Assembly: GCA_030272785.1 (NCBI GenBank)
Contig: JARXKM010000013.1
Coordinates: 4,445-40,193 of the forward strand
Length of the DNA: 35,749 bases
Reading direction: 5' to 3'
DNA from: Pseudomonadota bacterium
Lineage (GTDB): Bacteria; Pseudomonadota; Gammaproteobacteria; Burkholderiales; Burkholderiaceae_D
Every line of letters starts with the position of its first letter. Position 1 is the stretch's first letter. The notes below the pieces were generated by a model. That model was not told the origin of the DNA, made no database searches, and worked only from the letters and a program-made list of their open reading frames with translations. Below, in pieces: positions 7,928 to 15,983 of the stretch. The translations under genes were made by a program, and so were the position numbers.

Positions 7928-9286
7928 GTGACTGAACCGAAGCAAAAACTGTTGATCATCGAGGACGATCCGGGCCTGCAAACGCAGCTGCGCTGGAGTT
8001 TCGACGCCTACGATGTGGTGGTCGCGGGCGACCGCGAAAGCGCGCTCACGCAAATCCGCCGCCACGAGCCGGCGGTGGTGACGATGGACCTGGGCCTGCC
8101 GCCCGATCCGGACGGCTCGACCGAAGGGCTGGCGACGTTGCAGCAGATCCTCGCGCTGGCGCCGGACACGCGGGTGATCGTGCTCACTGGCAACCAGGAG
8201 CGCGGCAACGCGGTCAAGGCGATCGCCATGGGCGCCTACGACTTCCACCAGAAGCCGTGCGACCCCGAGGTGCTCGGCCTGGTGATCAAGCGCGCCTTCT
8301 TCCTCAATGCGCTGCAAAAGGAAAACCGCCGCATGCAGCAGGCGCAGGCCGAGTCGCCGATGTCGGGCGTGATCTCGCGCGACGCCGGCATGCTCAAGGT
8401 GTGCCGCAATATCGAGAAAGTGGCGCCGACCTCGGCGTCGGTGATGATCCTCGGCGAGAGCGGCACCGGCAAGGAAGTGCTGGCGCGCGCGCTGCACGCG
8501 CTCAGCCCGCGCGCCGGCCAGCGCTTCATGGCGATCAACTGCGCGGCGATCCCGGAAAACCTGCTCGAGAGCGAACTGTTCGGCTACGAAAAAGGCGCCT
8601 TCACCGGCGCTGCCAAGCAGACCAAAGGCAAGGTCGAACTGGCGCACGGCGGCACCTTCTTCCTCGACGAGGTGGGCGACCTGCCGATGGCGCTGCAGGC
8701 CAAGCTGCTGCGCTTTCTGCAGGAGCGCGTCATCGAGCGGGTCGGCGGCCACGAGGAAATACCGGTCGACGTGCGCATCGTCTGCGCGACCCACCAGAAA
8801 CTGAAGGACCTGACCGCCAGCGGGCGCTTCCGCGAAGACTTGTACTACCGCCTGTGCGAGATCGTCGTCACCATTCCGCCGCTGCGCGACCGTCCCGGCG
8901 ACGCGGCGCTGCTGGCGCACCATTTCAAGAACAAGTTCAGCGCGCAGGAGTCGCGCACGGCCCTGCATTTCAGCAGCGAAGCGATCGCCGCGATCGAATC
9001 CTACGGCTGGCCGGGCAATGTGCGCGAAATGGAAAACTGCATCAAGCGCGCGGTCATCATGACCGACGGCCAGAGCATCGCCGCCGACGACCTCGGCCTC
9101 TCGGCCATCGCCGTCGACGAGCCGCTGAACCTGCGCCAGGTGCGCGACGAGGCCGAGCACAAGGCGATCGTCAAGGCGCTGGCGAGGGTCGACGGCAACA
9201 TCGTCAAGGCGTCGGAACTGCTCGGCGTCAGCCGGCCGACCATGTATGACCTGCTGAACCGGCACGCCATCAAGGCGGGCAACTGA
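7928..9286 (+). CDS. prsR: PrsR, sigma54-dependent response regulator of PEP-CTERM/EPS genes
   Basis: This NtrC-type activator has 452 aa. The receiver domain has the phosphorylation site Asp54 in TMDLGLP. A sigma54-interacting AAA+ domain contains Walker A GESGTGKE (residues 176-183), GAFTGA (223-228) and the Walker B block [12 protein letters not shown]-terminal Fis-type helix-turn-helix ends with [13 protein letters not shown]. It matches the PEP-CTERM-box response regulator family (TIGR02915 from memory), which pairs with PrsK and is thought to drive PEP-CTERM protein and EPS genes from sigma54 promoters. The start is GTG 7928, with GAGG about 6 nt upstream. I saw no clear sigma54 promoter in the main intergenic gaps, so its targets here remain open. 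Confidence 0.94.
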   Translation: MTEPKQKLLIIEDDPGLQTQLRWSFDAYDVVVAGDRESALTQIRRHEPAVVTMDLGLPPDPDGSTEGLATLQQILALAPDTRVIVLTGNQERGNAVKAIAMGAYDFHQKPCDPEVLGLVIKRAFFLNALQKENRRMQQAQAESPMSGVISRDAGMLKVCRNIEKVAPTSASVMILGESGTGKEVLARALHALSPRAGQRFMAINCAAIPENLLESELFGYEKGAFTGAAKQTKGKVELAHGGTFFLDEVGDLPMALQAKLLRFLQERVIERVGGHEEIPVDVRIVCATHQKLKDLTASGRFREDLYYRLCEIVVTIPPLRDRPGDAALLAHHFKNKFSAQESRTALHFSSEAIAAIESYGWPGNVREMENCIKRAVIMTDGQSIAADDLGLSAIAVDEPLNLRQVRDEAEHKAIVKALARVDGNIVKASELLGVSRPTMYDLLNRHAIKAGN

Positions 9287-9294
9287 GTCCGGCA

Positions 9295-9311
9295 CGGGCA
9301 GCGCTTGCCCG
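9295..9311 (+). terminator. Hairpin after prsR, terminator-like
   Basis: CGGGCA (9295-9300) and TGCCCG (9306-9311) form a perfect 6-bp stem around GCGCT, 8 nt after the prsR stop. There is no T run, so it may only slow polymerase or protect the mRNA 3' end rather than terminate. Confidence 0.3.
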
Positions 9312-9366
9312 CAGCGCCCGGGCGGATCGGCCCGCGCGCCAGGATCGCATGGTTTAGGAGGCAACG

Positions 9367-10755
9367 ATGCGCGTGGCCAGAGCCGTTTTCGTGCTCACCG
9401 GCGCGATGCTGGCCGCGCTGGCCGCCGCCGGCCTGCTCATGCTCGACCGGCACGGGGTGAGCCCCGCCGCGCTGGCCTTCCACTTGGGAACCGACAGCGG
9501 CACGGCGACGCGTTGGACGCGCCAGGCGCTGCTGCGGCTGGACCGGCCGCCGCCGGTGCCGCTCGCGCTGGATCGGCTGTCGTTCGGCGCGCGCGCCATC
9601 GCCGCGGCGGCGCCGGCTCCCCTGCGCGAAGTGGCCGCCGCAAACCTGGCGGCCTTGCGCAGCGCGATGGCGCAGGCGACGCCGGGCGACCGCATCACGC
9701 TCGCCGCGGGGGTCTGGCGCATCGGCCAGGTGCCGCTGGCCGCCTCCCGTGCGGGCACCGCGTCGGCCTACATCACGGTACGCGGCGCGCCCGGCGCGCG
9801 CCTCGACGTCGACGGCGCGCAAGGGTTTCTCGTCTCCGCGCCGTTCTGGCGTTTCGAGCAACTGGTGATGCGCGGCGTGTGCGCGCGCCACGCCGATTGC
9901 GAGCATGCCTTCCACGTCGTCGGCGACGCCCATCACTTCAGCGCGCAGGGCAATACCATCACCGATTTCAACGCCCACCTGAAGATCAACGGCCATGGCG
10001 GGCGCTTCCCCGACAGCGGCACCATCGACGGCAACCGGCTCACCAACAGCGCACCGCGGCGCACCAGTTTGCCGGTGACGCCGATCGACCTGGTCGGCGC
10101 CAGCGGCTGGACCATCCGCCACAACCTGATCGCCGATTTCATCAAGGAAGGCGGCGACTACACCAGCTACGGCGCGTACGCCAAAGGCGCCGGCGCGCAC
10201 AACGCGTTCGAACAGAACATCATCTGGTGCGAGCACCTGCTGCGCGCTCGCCCGGGACTGCGGGTCGGCCTGTCGCTCGGCGGCGGCGGCACCGAAGCGC
10301 GCTTTTGCCGCGACGGCAGATGCATTGTCGAGCAGGAGGACAGCCGGGTGGCGGCGAACCTGGTGGCGTCCTGTTCGGCCGATGGCATCTATCTCAACAG
10401 TGCGGCGCGCAGCACGGTGCGCCACAACACGCTGGTCGGCACCGGCGGCATCGTCCTGCGCTATCCGACCAGCAGCGCCGACGTCGAAGGCAACCTGCTC
10501 GACGCGCCGATCCGTGCGGGCGACGGCGCCATCCTGCGCGCCGTCGACAACCGCACTGCGCCGCTGGCCTACCGCTATTTTGGTGCCCATGCGCTGGCGG
10601 ATGTGCTAGGCGCCGACATGGCGTGGCGTGGCGCGCCGCCGCGGCGGTCCGCGGCCGGCGCGGCGCCGCCCGACCTGTGCGGCGTGGCGCGTCCATCATT
10701 GCCCGCTTACGGCGCGTTCGAGGAGTTTTCCGCCTGCCGCGCCGGCACCCGCTGA
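9367..10755 (+). CDS. Secreted or anchored right-handed parallel beta-helix protein, possibly polysaccharide lyase/epimerase-like
   Basis: A protein of 462 aa with one N-terminal hydrophobic segment (about residues 5-25) that is either a signal peptide or a membrane anchor. After a proline-rich stretch, ALRSAMAQATPGDRITLAAGVWR is typical of the cap of parallel beta-helix proteins such as chondroitinase-B/PL6-like enzymes. Repeated short strands ending in asparagine follow (GNTITDFN, GNRLTNS, HNLIADFIKEGGDYTSYG, EQNIIWCEH, AANLVASCSADGIYLN, RHNTLVGTGGI). It may trim or bind the polymer in the periplasm. A perfect AGGAGG stands 5 nt before ATG 9367. Its last 49 bp overlap the 3' end of the convergent gene at 10707-13133. 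Lyase activity is inference: I cannot identify a certain catalytic Lys/Arg pair. Confidence 0.8.
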   Translation: MRVARAVFVLTGAMLAALAAAGLLMLDRHGVSPAALAFHLGTDSGTATRWTRQALLRLDRPPPVPLALDRLSFGARAIAAAAPAPLREVAAANLAALRSAMAQATPGDRITLAAGVWRIGQVPLAASRAGTASAYITVRGAPGARLDVDGAQGFLVSAPFWRFEQLVMRGVCARHADCEHAFHVVGDAHHFSAQGNTITDFNAHLKINGHGGRFPDSGTIDGNRLTNSAPRRTSLPVTPIDLVGASGWTIRHNLIADFIKEGGDYTSYGAYAKGAGAHNAFEQNIIWCEHLLRARPGLRVGLSLGGGGTEARFCRDGRCIVEQEDSRVAANLVASCSADGIYLNSAARSTVRHNTLVGTGGIVLRYPTSSADVEGNLLDAPIRAGDGAILRAVDNRTAPLAYRYFGAHALADVLGADMAWRGAPPRRSAAGAAPPDLCGVARPSLPAYGAFEEFSACRAGTR

Positions 10756-13133
10756 GCCGCCGGTGCGGCCGCGCGGCGAACATGGCGCGCCGCCGGCCGC
10801 GTTGCGTGCGCCGGACGCAGAGCCGCCGCGCATGCCACCAGGAAGAACAGCAGGGTCAGGCGCGGCACGTCGAACAGGCTGTCGAACGCGCCGATGCAAA
10901 GAAAGCCGGCCAGTGCCGCCAGGTAGACGGCCGCCATGTCTTCGCCGTCGATGGCGCGCAGCACCAGGTCGGCGCCGAGATAGAGCAGCAGCAGCGCCAG
11001 CGCCGTCAGGCCGGCCCAGCCCTGCTCGAAAAACAGGTTGACCGCGACATTCTTGATATGCCACGGCATGTGGTCATGATCGCTGCTGAAGAACCAGGCG
11101 GTGTTGGCGCGGGCGAAATCACCATTGCGCAACAGGTCGGCGCCGCCACCCGCCGGGCGCAGGCTCACATTTGCGACGTCGATCGTCATGGCGGCGCCCT
11201 GCAGCGAAAATTCCAGTTGCACCGGACGCAGGTTCAGGTGGTCCGCCGGCACCGTCAGTGCGGCCTCGTAGTGGGTCCAGCCCGGGGCGCCGGATTTGCC
11301 CAGCGGCGCCGCGACACAGGCCTGCGAATACAGCATCCAGCGTTCGCACAGCGCGAACATGACGATGCCCTTGCCTTGGTGCGGCCGGATGTCGGCGCCC
11401 AGCCGGTAGCTGGCGCCGGCGACGACATCGACCCGCTGCAGCAGGCGCACCACTTGGTCGTGGCCGATTGCGTGCTGCGGCGCGCCGAGGCGCAGGAACG
11501 GCTTGCCGGCCTCGGCTTCGTAGCGGAAGGAACCGGGCAGCTCGCCGTTCCAGTTGCGCGCAGTGTAGACGTCGGGATAGCGTCCCAGTCCCATGCCGAA
11601 CAGGGCGGTGGGGCTATCCTGATCCATCATGCCGACCGCTTCGCGCCAGTGACGCAGGCGCATGTCGATGTCGGTGCCCACCGTGGCGAAGCGCTCGCCC
11701 ATGAAGTAACTCGAGGACAGCGGGATCACCGTGATCATGGCGATGGCCGCGCACAGCAGCGCGGTCAGGCTGGTGCGGTCCAGCCGCACCAGCGGTTCGG
11801 CGCGCAGGCGGCTGGCCGCCAGGCCGGCGGCTGCCAGCAGCGCGACGGCGGCGATATCGGCCGCGGCGCCGCCGCCGCCCCAGTGGAAGGCGACCAGTCC
11901 GGCGCCCAGCGCCAGCGCGGGCAACGCGGCGGCGGCAAGCGCGGCGCCGCGCCGGCGCGCGACCATCGACACGGCACCGGCGCCGAACGCGGCGGCGGCG
12001 ATGGCAAAGCCGAGGTAGGCGCCCTTGTCGACCCGGGCGGCCAGCAGTGCCGTCGTGGCCAGCAGCAGCAACGCCGCGCCCGCCACCAGCGGGCGGCGCG
12101 CCAGCCGGCCCGGCGCGCCCGCCAGCACGAAGCTGGCCGCCAGCAGCGTCAGCGCGCACGCCAGGCCGCGGTAGCCGCCGCTGGCGAACACGCGCGCCAG
12201 CGTCCAGCCGGTGACGGCCAACAGCGCGGCGATGGCCAGCGCGCTGCCGGCATGCAGCCGGCCGTGCCGCGCGCGGCGGGCCAGCAGCAGCGCACCGACG
12301 ATCGCGCCCGACATCCCGTAGGCAACATAGATGTCGCGCGAAAACAGCGCCAGGCCCGCGTAGCTGCCCAGCAGCAGTAGCAGCAGTCCGGCCGCCAGTT
12401 CAATCCGGGTGCGCGGTCCGACCAGCCAGGCGGCGACGAACGGGAAGCTCAGCGCGAGATAGGCGTCGAGCGCGGCGCCGCCGGTGTGCATCGCCGAAAA
12501 CATCCCGGTCGGCCGGTAGTCGCTGGCGAAATTGCTCAGCCCGGGAAACAGCGCGCGCTCGGTCATGACGGCGATGGCGGCGCCGGCCAGCCCGAGCAGC
12601 ATGCCGGGCACGAACAGGCGCCGCAAGGACGCCAGCGCGGGGCCGGCGCCGCGCTGCAGCAGCGGCAGCAATAGCAGCGCCCAGGCCAGGCCCTTGGCGG
12701 TGCGCACACTGTTGTAACGGCTGGAATACGAGGCGAAGGCGTTGGCGTCGAGCGGCGCGATCGGGGTCGCGCCGATCCAGGCGGCGATCAGCCAGGCGGC
12801 CACCACCAACCCGAGCGACCAGGCGAACAACGGCGGCAACGCCGCGGGGCGGTCGTCGGCGCCGATGCGCGCATAGCCGACGGCGCAGGTTGCCAGCAAC
12901 AGCAGGTCAAGCTCGTCGAGATAGTACCAGCCGGTCCATGGTGCCAGGTCGAGCACCGGCAGCAGCGCCGGCACGGCGATCAGCCAGGCATGCGGGCGCC
13001 ACCACAGCAAGGCGCAGTAGGCGCACAGCGACACCGCCAGCAGCGCCTTGTCGAGCGGGTACAGCGCCGCCGCGCCGGCAAGGCCGGCCAGCAGCAGCGC
13101 GGCGGCGCATTTCGCCACAGCGGGCCGCATCAT
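10707..13133 (-). CDS. Wzy/O-antigen ligase-like membrane protein with an inserted carbohydrate-binding-like domain
   Basis: At 808 aa this is nearly twice the usual Wzy length. The first 480 or so residues hold many membrane helices. A soluble region at about residues 530-690 follows. It shows the opening SFRYEAEAGKPFLRL, VDVVAGASYRLGADIRP, GWTHYEAALTVPAD and LLRNGDFARANTAWFF, the look of a CBM4/9-like beta-sandwich. Membrane helices then resume after HIKNVAVNLFFEQGW, which resembles the His/Asn-rich periplasmic motif of O-antigen ligases. The C-terminal 45 residues are Ala/Arg-rich and overlap the neighbouring convergent gene. The start ATG 13133 overlaps the stop of the TPR gene (ATGA), so the two are translationally coupled. 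Likely role: polymerisation, or ligation of glycan to an acceptor, in the inner membrane. This role is inferred. Confidence 0.8.
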   Translation of the reverse strand: MMRPAVAKCAAALLLAGLAGAAALYPLDKALLAVSLCAYCALLWWRPHAWLIAVPALLPVLDLAPWTGWYYLDELDLLLLATCAVGYARIGADDRPAALPPLFAWSLGLVVAAWLIAAWIGATPIAPLDANAFASYSSRYNSVRTAKGLAWALLLLPLLQRGAGPALASLRRLFVPGMLLGLAGAAIAVMTERALFPGLSNFASDYRPTGMFSAMHTGGAALDAYLALSFPFVAAWLVGPRTRIELAAGLLLLLLGSYAGLALFSRDIYVAYGMSGAIVGALLLARRARHGRLHAGSALAIAALLAVTGWTLARVFASGGYRGLACALTLLAASFVLAGAPGRLARRPLVAGAALLLLATTALLAARVDKGAYLGFAIAAAAFGAGAVSMVARRRGAALAAAALPALALGAGLVAFHWGGGGAAADIAAVALLAAAGLAASRLRAEPLVRLDRTSLTALLCAAIAMITVIPLSSSYFMGERFATVGTDIDMRLRHWREAVGMMDQDSPTALFGMGLGRYPDVYTARNWNGELPGSFRYEAEAGKPFLRLGAPQHAIGHDQVVRLLQRVDVVAGASYRLGADIRPHQGKGIVMFALCERWMLYSQACVAAPLGKSGAPGWTHYEAALTVPADHLNLRPVQLEFSLQGAAMTIDVANVSLRPAGGGADLLRNGDFARANTAWFFSSDHDHMPWHIKNVAVNLFFEQGWAGLTALALLLLYLGADLVLRAIDGEDMAAVYLAALAGFLCIGAFDSLFDVPRLTLLFFLVACAAALRPAHATRPAARHVRRAAAPAAQRVPARQAENSSNAP

Positions 13134-13777
13134 TTGGCCGGCGCGTCATCCCATTTGCCGACCGCCTTGAGCTGGTTCTTCAGACCCGGCAAGGGGAAGC
13201 CGAGTCCGTACGCCTTCTTCGCGTAGGCCAGCGCCTGGTCGTACTTCTTCGCCTTCATCGAGGCGAGACCGGCATTGTAGTTGATGATCGGATTGTCCGG
13301 TTCGAGGTCGACGGCGCGCAGGAATTCCGCGTTGGCCTGCTCGGTCTTGCCATGCGTGGCCAGGTGGTTGGCATACACCGCGTGCACCATGCCGTCGTCG
13401 GGCGCAAACGTGATGGCGCGCAGGAAATAGCAGTCGACCGGGTAGTTGGCCCCGCGCACCTGCGGCGCTTTCTCGATCACCCCCTGGCGCGACATGGTGG
13501 CCAGCGCCCGGGGATGATTCGGCCAGGCCCGCAGCGTGTAGTCGACGTCACCGCCCACATACCCGGTTTTTCCTTTGATATTTTGCTCGACCTCGGTGGT
13601 GAAGTGCGCGCCCTCGACAATGTTGATCTCATAAGGAAGCAATGGTGCCTTCCGATAATCGAACGGTCCGAAACCGTTTTTCAGCTCGCCGCAAATCTTG
13701 ACCGGGCCCTGCGCGTAGCTGTTGGCACCGGCGATCATGCCGAGCGTTACTGCAAAATAGGCCAATCTGCGTGTCAT
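13130..13777 (-). CDS. Exported TPR-repeat protein of the EPS cluster (215 aa)
   Basis: The start is set at ATG 13777, with GGAG 6 nt upstream; a TTG further up is less likely. The N-terminus MTRRLAYFAVTLGMIAGANSYAQ is a clear Sec signal peptide with cleavage after AQ or nearby. The mature part begins with about 100 residues containing two widely spaced Cys, one in VKICGEL and one in PVDCYFL, which could form a disulfide. Two tetratricopeptide repeats follow (VHAVYANHLATHGKTEQANAEFLRA and NPIINYNAGLASMKAKKYDQALAYAKKA regions). It probably acts as a periplasmic scaffold. Its stop overlaps the start of the Wzy-like gene by 4 nt, which suggests that the two proteins work as a pair. I do not know a named family. 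Confidence 0.82.
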   Translation of the reverse strand: MTRRLAYFAVTLGMIAGANSYAQGPVKICGELKNGFGPFDYRKAPLLPYEINIVEGAHFTTEVEQNIKGKTGYVGGDVDYTLRAWPNHPRALATMSRQGVIEKAPQVRGANYPVDCYFLRAITFAPDDGMVHAVYANHLATHGKTEQANAEFLRAVDLEPDNPIINYNAGLASMKAKKYDQALAYAKKAYGLGFPLPGLKNQLKAVGKWDDAPAK

Positions 13778-13871
13778 CGCCAGCTCCAAAGGTTATACCG
13801 AAATGCCAACATGGCAGGAATCATGCACTTTTCTATGGCGGGAAGCAATCGTGCCGATCGCGCGCACCCGC

Positions 13872-14735
13872 TTACCACGAGGATATCCACTGCGCGGTCC
13901 ACGCGGCCACCTGGTCACGCCACGCCTGGCGCGAAAAGGTATGGTCGGCCCCCGCCAGGCGCCGCTCGGTCACGCGCGCGCCGGCCAGTTGTTGCTGCCA
14001 CTGCGCCGAGCCTTTGACCATCTCGAGGAATTCCTGCGCCGTCAGGTCGATCGGGCAGAGGATCAGCAGCACCTTGCCATGGAAGGCGGCCAGGCCGGCG
14101 AGCATGCGCTCGGGCAGCGCCAGCGCGGCGTCACCGCCGCCGCCGTTACTGTTGCCGCCGCCGGCGGCCGCCCGCACCAGGCGCAGCAGCGAACCCACCG
14201 CCGCGCGGAAATCGAACTTGCCGGCGGCGATCTTGCGCCACAGGCCGGGGGCCAACAAGCGGCCGCGGTAATAGTGCTTGAGGGTCGCCTTGGCGAGGCC
14301 GTCGGTTGTGCGCGCCCAGGGATTGAGCAGCACCAGGCCGACCACGCGGGCGTCGGTGGCGGCGTAAAACAAGGCCGCCGAGGCGGCGTCGCACAAGCCC
14401 CACACGACCACTTCGGCCAGCCCGGCGACGGCGCCGGTCATGAAGTCGACCGCGGCGCGCAGGTCGGCGTCGACCTGCGCGAAGTCGCGCGCCGCGCCCT
14501 CGCTGTCGCCCATGCCGCGGTAGTCGAAACGCAGCACGGCGATGCCTTGCGCCGCCAGGCTGCGCGCCAGCAGCGTGAACTGGCGATGACTGCCGACGCG
14601 GTACTGCGGGCCGCCGACGACCACCAGCACACCGCGCCGCGCCGGCTGCTGCGGCAGGCTCAGGATGCCCATGAGTTGGTCGTCCTGGCAGGCGAACGTG
14701 ACGGCGTGTTCGTCAAATAGCATGGCGTCTTTCAT
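13872..14735 (-). CDS. Exosortase A system-associated hydrolase 1 (alpha/beta hydrolase)
   Basis: A cytoplasmic alpha/beta hydrolase of 287 aa, matching the family named hydrolase 1, exosortase A associated (TIGR03100 from memory). The start ATG 14735 overlaps the stop of hydrolase 2 (ATGA). The oxyanion region VVVGGPQYRVGSHRQF and the DYRGMGDSEG block are intact. The nucleophile elbow reads GLCDAAS, so a Cys stands where most family members have Ser. PIDLT and the late GADHTFS supply the likely Asp and His. A Cys-type thioesterase or transferase acting on an acyl carrier protein thioester is a reasonable guess, given the ACP two genes upstream. A run of glycines (GGGNSNGGGG) sits in the cap loop. 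Confidence 0.9.
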   Translation of the reverse strand: MKDAMLFDEHAVTFACQDDQLMGILSLPQQPARRGVLVVVGGPQYRVGSHRQFTLLARSLAAQGIAVLRFDYRGMGDSEGAARDFAQVDADLRAAVDFMTGAVAGLAEVVVWGLCDAASAALFYAATDARVVGLVLLNPWARTTDGLAKATLKHYYRGRLLAPGLWRKIAAGKFDFRAAVGSLLRLVRAAAGGGNSNGGGGDAALALPERMLAGLAAFHGKVLLILCPIDLTAQEFLEMVKGSAQWQQQLAGARVTERRLAGADHTFSRQAWRDQVAAWTAQWISSW

Positions 14736-15577
14736 GGTGCGTGCTCGAACACGGCCGACGTCGCTGCCAGTAACGCCGGGCATTCGGTGATCTCCTGCGC
14801 GGACCAGAATGCCGGGCAGGGCAGCGCGTGCAGCGCGAAATCGGCGCCGGCCGCCTGCCAGCCTTGCGCGACGCGGGCCGCGCCCGGCGGCACTGCCTGG
14901 CCGGCGCCGCCCACCGCTTCGAACCAGTCGACCTTGACGCCGCGCGGCGTCAGCGCGCTCATCTCGAGCGCATCGATCGCCAGCGCCAGCGGCGCGGCCA
15001 GCGCGTAGCCGGCGATTTCAAGTGTCGCGCCCGCGTGCAGTTGCGCGCGCAAGGCCTGGGTGCTGGTGCCGGCTTGCCCGCCTTCATTGAGCATCTCGTT
15101 GGCCACGCGCAGGCGCAGAAACTGGGTCAGCATCGTCTTGCCGCTCTGTACCGGCTGCCACAGCGCCAGCGCGTGCACCGGCGCGACCGGTTCGGCGGCG
15201 TAATCGAGTGCCAGCAGGGCCCCCAGGCGCAGGCCCCACAGGCTCACCGGCGCCGGCAGGCGCTGTTGCAGCCAGCGGTGCGCGCAGGCCAGGTCGCGCT
15301 TCCAGATGTCCCAGCGCGCGTCGGCGAAGTCGCCGCTGCTGTCGCCGCAGCCGTACAGGTCGATCAGCAGCACGCCATAGCCGAGCGCGGACAGGGCGCG
15401 CGCCTGCAGCGCCGCCATGCGGCGCGACTTGTTCATTTCCTCGGCGAACGGCGGGACGTACAGAATCGCGCCGCGGCACGGCCCGTCAGCCGGCGGATAA
15501 TAAATGCACAGCCGCTGACCGGGGTCGGCGGCGAGGAAAAACGGCGCCGCGCGCACGCCACGTGCAGCGTCGGTCAT
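14732..15577 (-). CDS. Exosortase A system-associated hydrolase 2 (alpha/beta fold, probably non-catalytic)
   Basis: A protein of 281 aa matching the family hydrolase 2, exosortase A associated (TIGR03101 from memory). The fold signature is present: ILYVPPFAEEMNKSRRM and IDLYGCGDSSGDF. The nucleophile elbow reads LWGLRLGALLA, with Arg where Ser or Cys should stand. I see no late His in the usual place either, since the end reads ALPCPAFW. It may therefore be a binding protein or a partner of hydrolase 1 rather than an enzyme. It overlaps the ACP gene upstream and hydrolase 1 downstream by 4 nt each, so all three are made together. Confidence 0.9.
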   Translation of the reverse strand: MTDAARGVRAAPFFLAADPGQRLCIYYPPADGPCRGAILYVPPFAEEMNKSRRMAALQARALSALGYGVLLIDLYGCGDSSGDFADARWDIWKRDLACAHRWLQQRLPAPVSLWGLRLGALLALDYAAEPVAPVHALALWQPVQSGKTMLTQFLRLRVANEMLNEGGQAGTSTQALRAQLHAGATLEIAGYALAAPLALAIDALEMSALTPRGVKVDWFEAVGGAGQAVPPGAARVAQGWQAAGADFALHALPCPAFWSAQEITECPALLAATSAVFEHAP

Positions 15578-15822
15578 GCCGCCAGTTTGTCCTGCACGAA
15601 AGCGGCCAGGGTGCCGAGCGTTTCGAAAGTGCTGGCGCTGATTTCGTCGTCCTCGACGACGATGCCGAAGTGCTCCTCGAGGGCGGTGATCAGGTTGACC
15701 ACGGCCATCGAATCGAGTTCCGGGATGCTGCCCAGCAATGGCGAGCTCTCCGTCAGCGCGGCTTTGGCGTCGCCCAGGCTGAGCACGTCGCCGAGGATAT
15801 TTCTGATTTCTTCAAGATACAT
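15574..15822 (-). CDS. Acyl carrier protein of the exosortase A-associated module (82 aa)
   Basis: A phosphopantetheine-binding carrier protein. The start is ATG 15822 (MYLEEIRNIL), with CGGAG about 5 nt upstream. The attachment site is Ser38 in PELDSMAVVNLI, followed by the acidic helix EEHFGIVVEDDEI, the docking surface of carrier proteins. The length is normal. This is not the housekeeping AcpP, whose attachment motif is DSLD. It is first in a tightly coupled three-gene unit with hydrolases 2 and 1 (4-nt overlaps). It would carry the group activated by the AMP-forming ligase at 18590-20167, although that gene is on the other strand and about 2.8 kb away. Confidence 0.92.
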   Translation of the reverse strand: MYLEEIRNILGDVLSLGDAKAALTESSPLLGSIPELDSMAVVNLITALEEHFGIVVEDDEISASTFETLGTLAAFVQDKLAA

Positions 15823-15914
15823 GCAAGCTCCGAAATGGGGCCCGGCGGTGCGCGCGGACCATGATAGTGAGAGGCACGCGCTGTGCGCGCGCATTGTTTC
15901 AATTTACATATCGG

Positions 15915-15956
15915 CAGTATAACCGCGCCAGTATAACCGCGCAGCCGGTAACCGCG
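15915..15956 (-). repeat. Tandem 14-bp repeat upstream of the ACP gene
   Basis: CAGTATAACCGCGC occurs twice head to tail (15915-15928, 15929-15942), followed by a degenerate third copy ending GGTAACCGCG (to 15956). Read on the minus strand each perfect copy contains TATACT, a good -10 hexamer, spaced 14 bp apart. No matching -35 was found, so promoter function for the ACP unit is only possible. Confidence 0.4.
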
Positions 15957-15983
15957 TGGCCGGGCGCGGCGCCATCCTGCCGC

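Noticed and set aside
9513-12380. A 955-codon plus-strand open frame
   Set aside because: It runs out of frame through the beta-helix gene and antisense to the Wzy-like gene. Its translation is a low-complexity Arg/Gln/Ala-rich string with no domain; such frames are common in GC-rich DNA.
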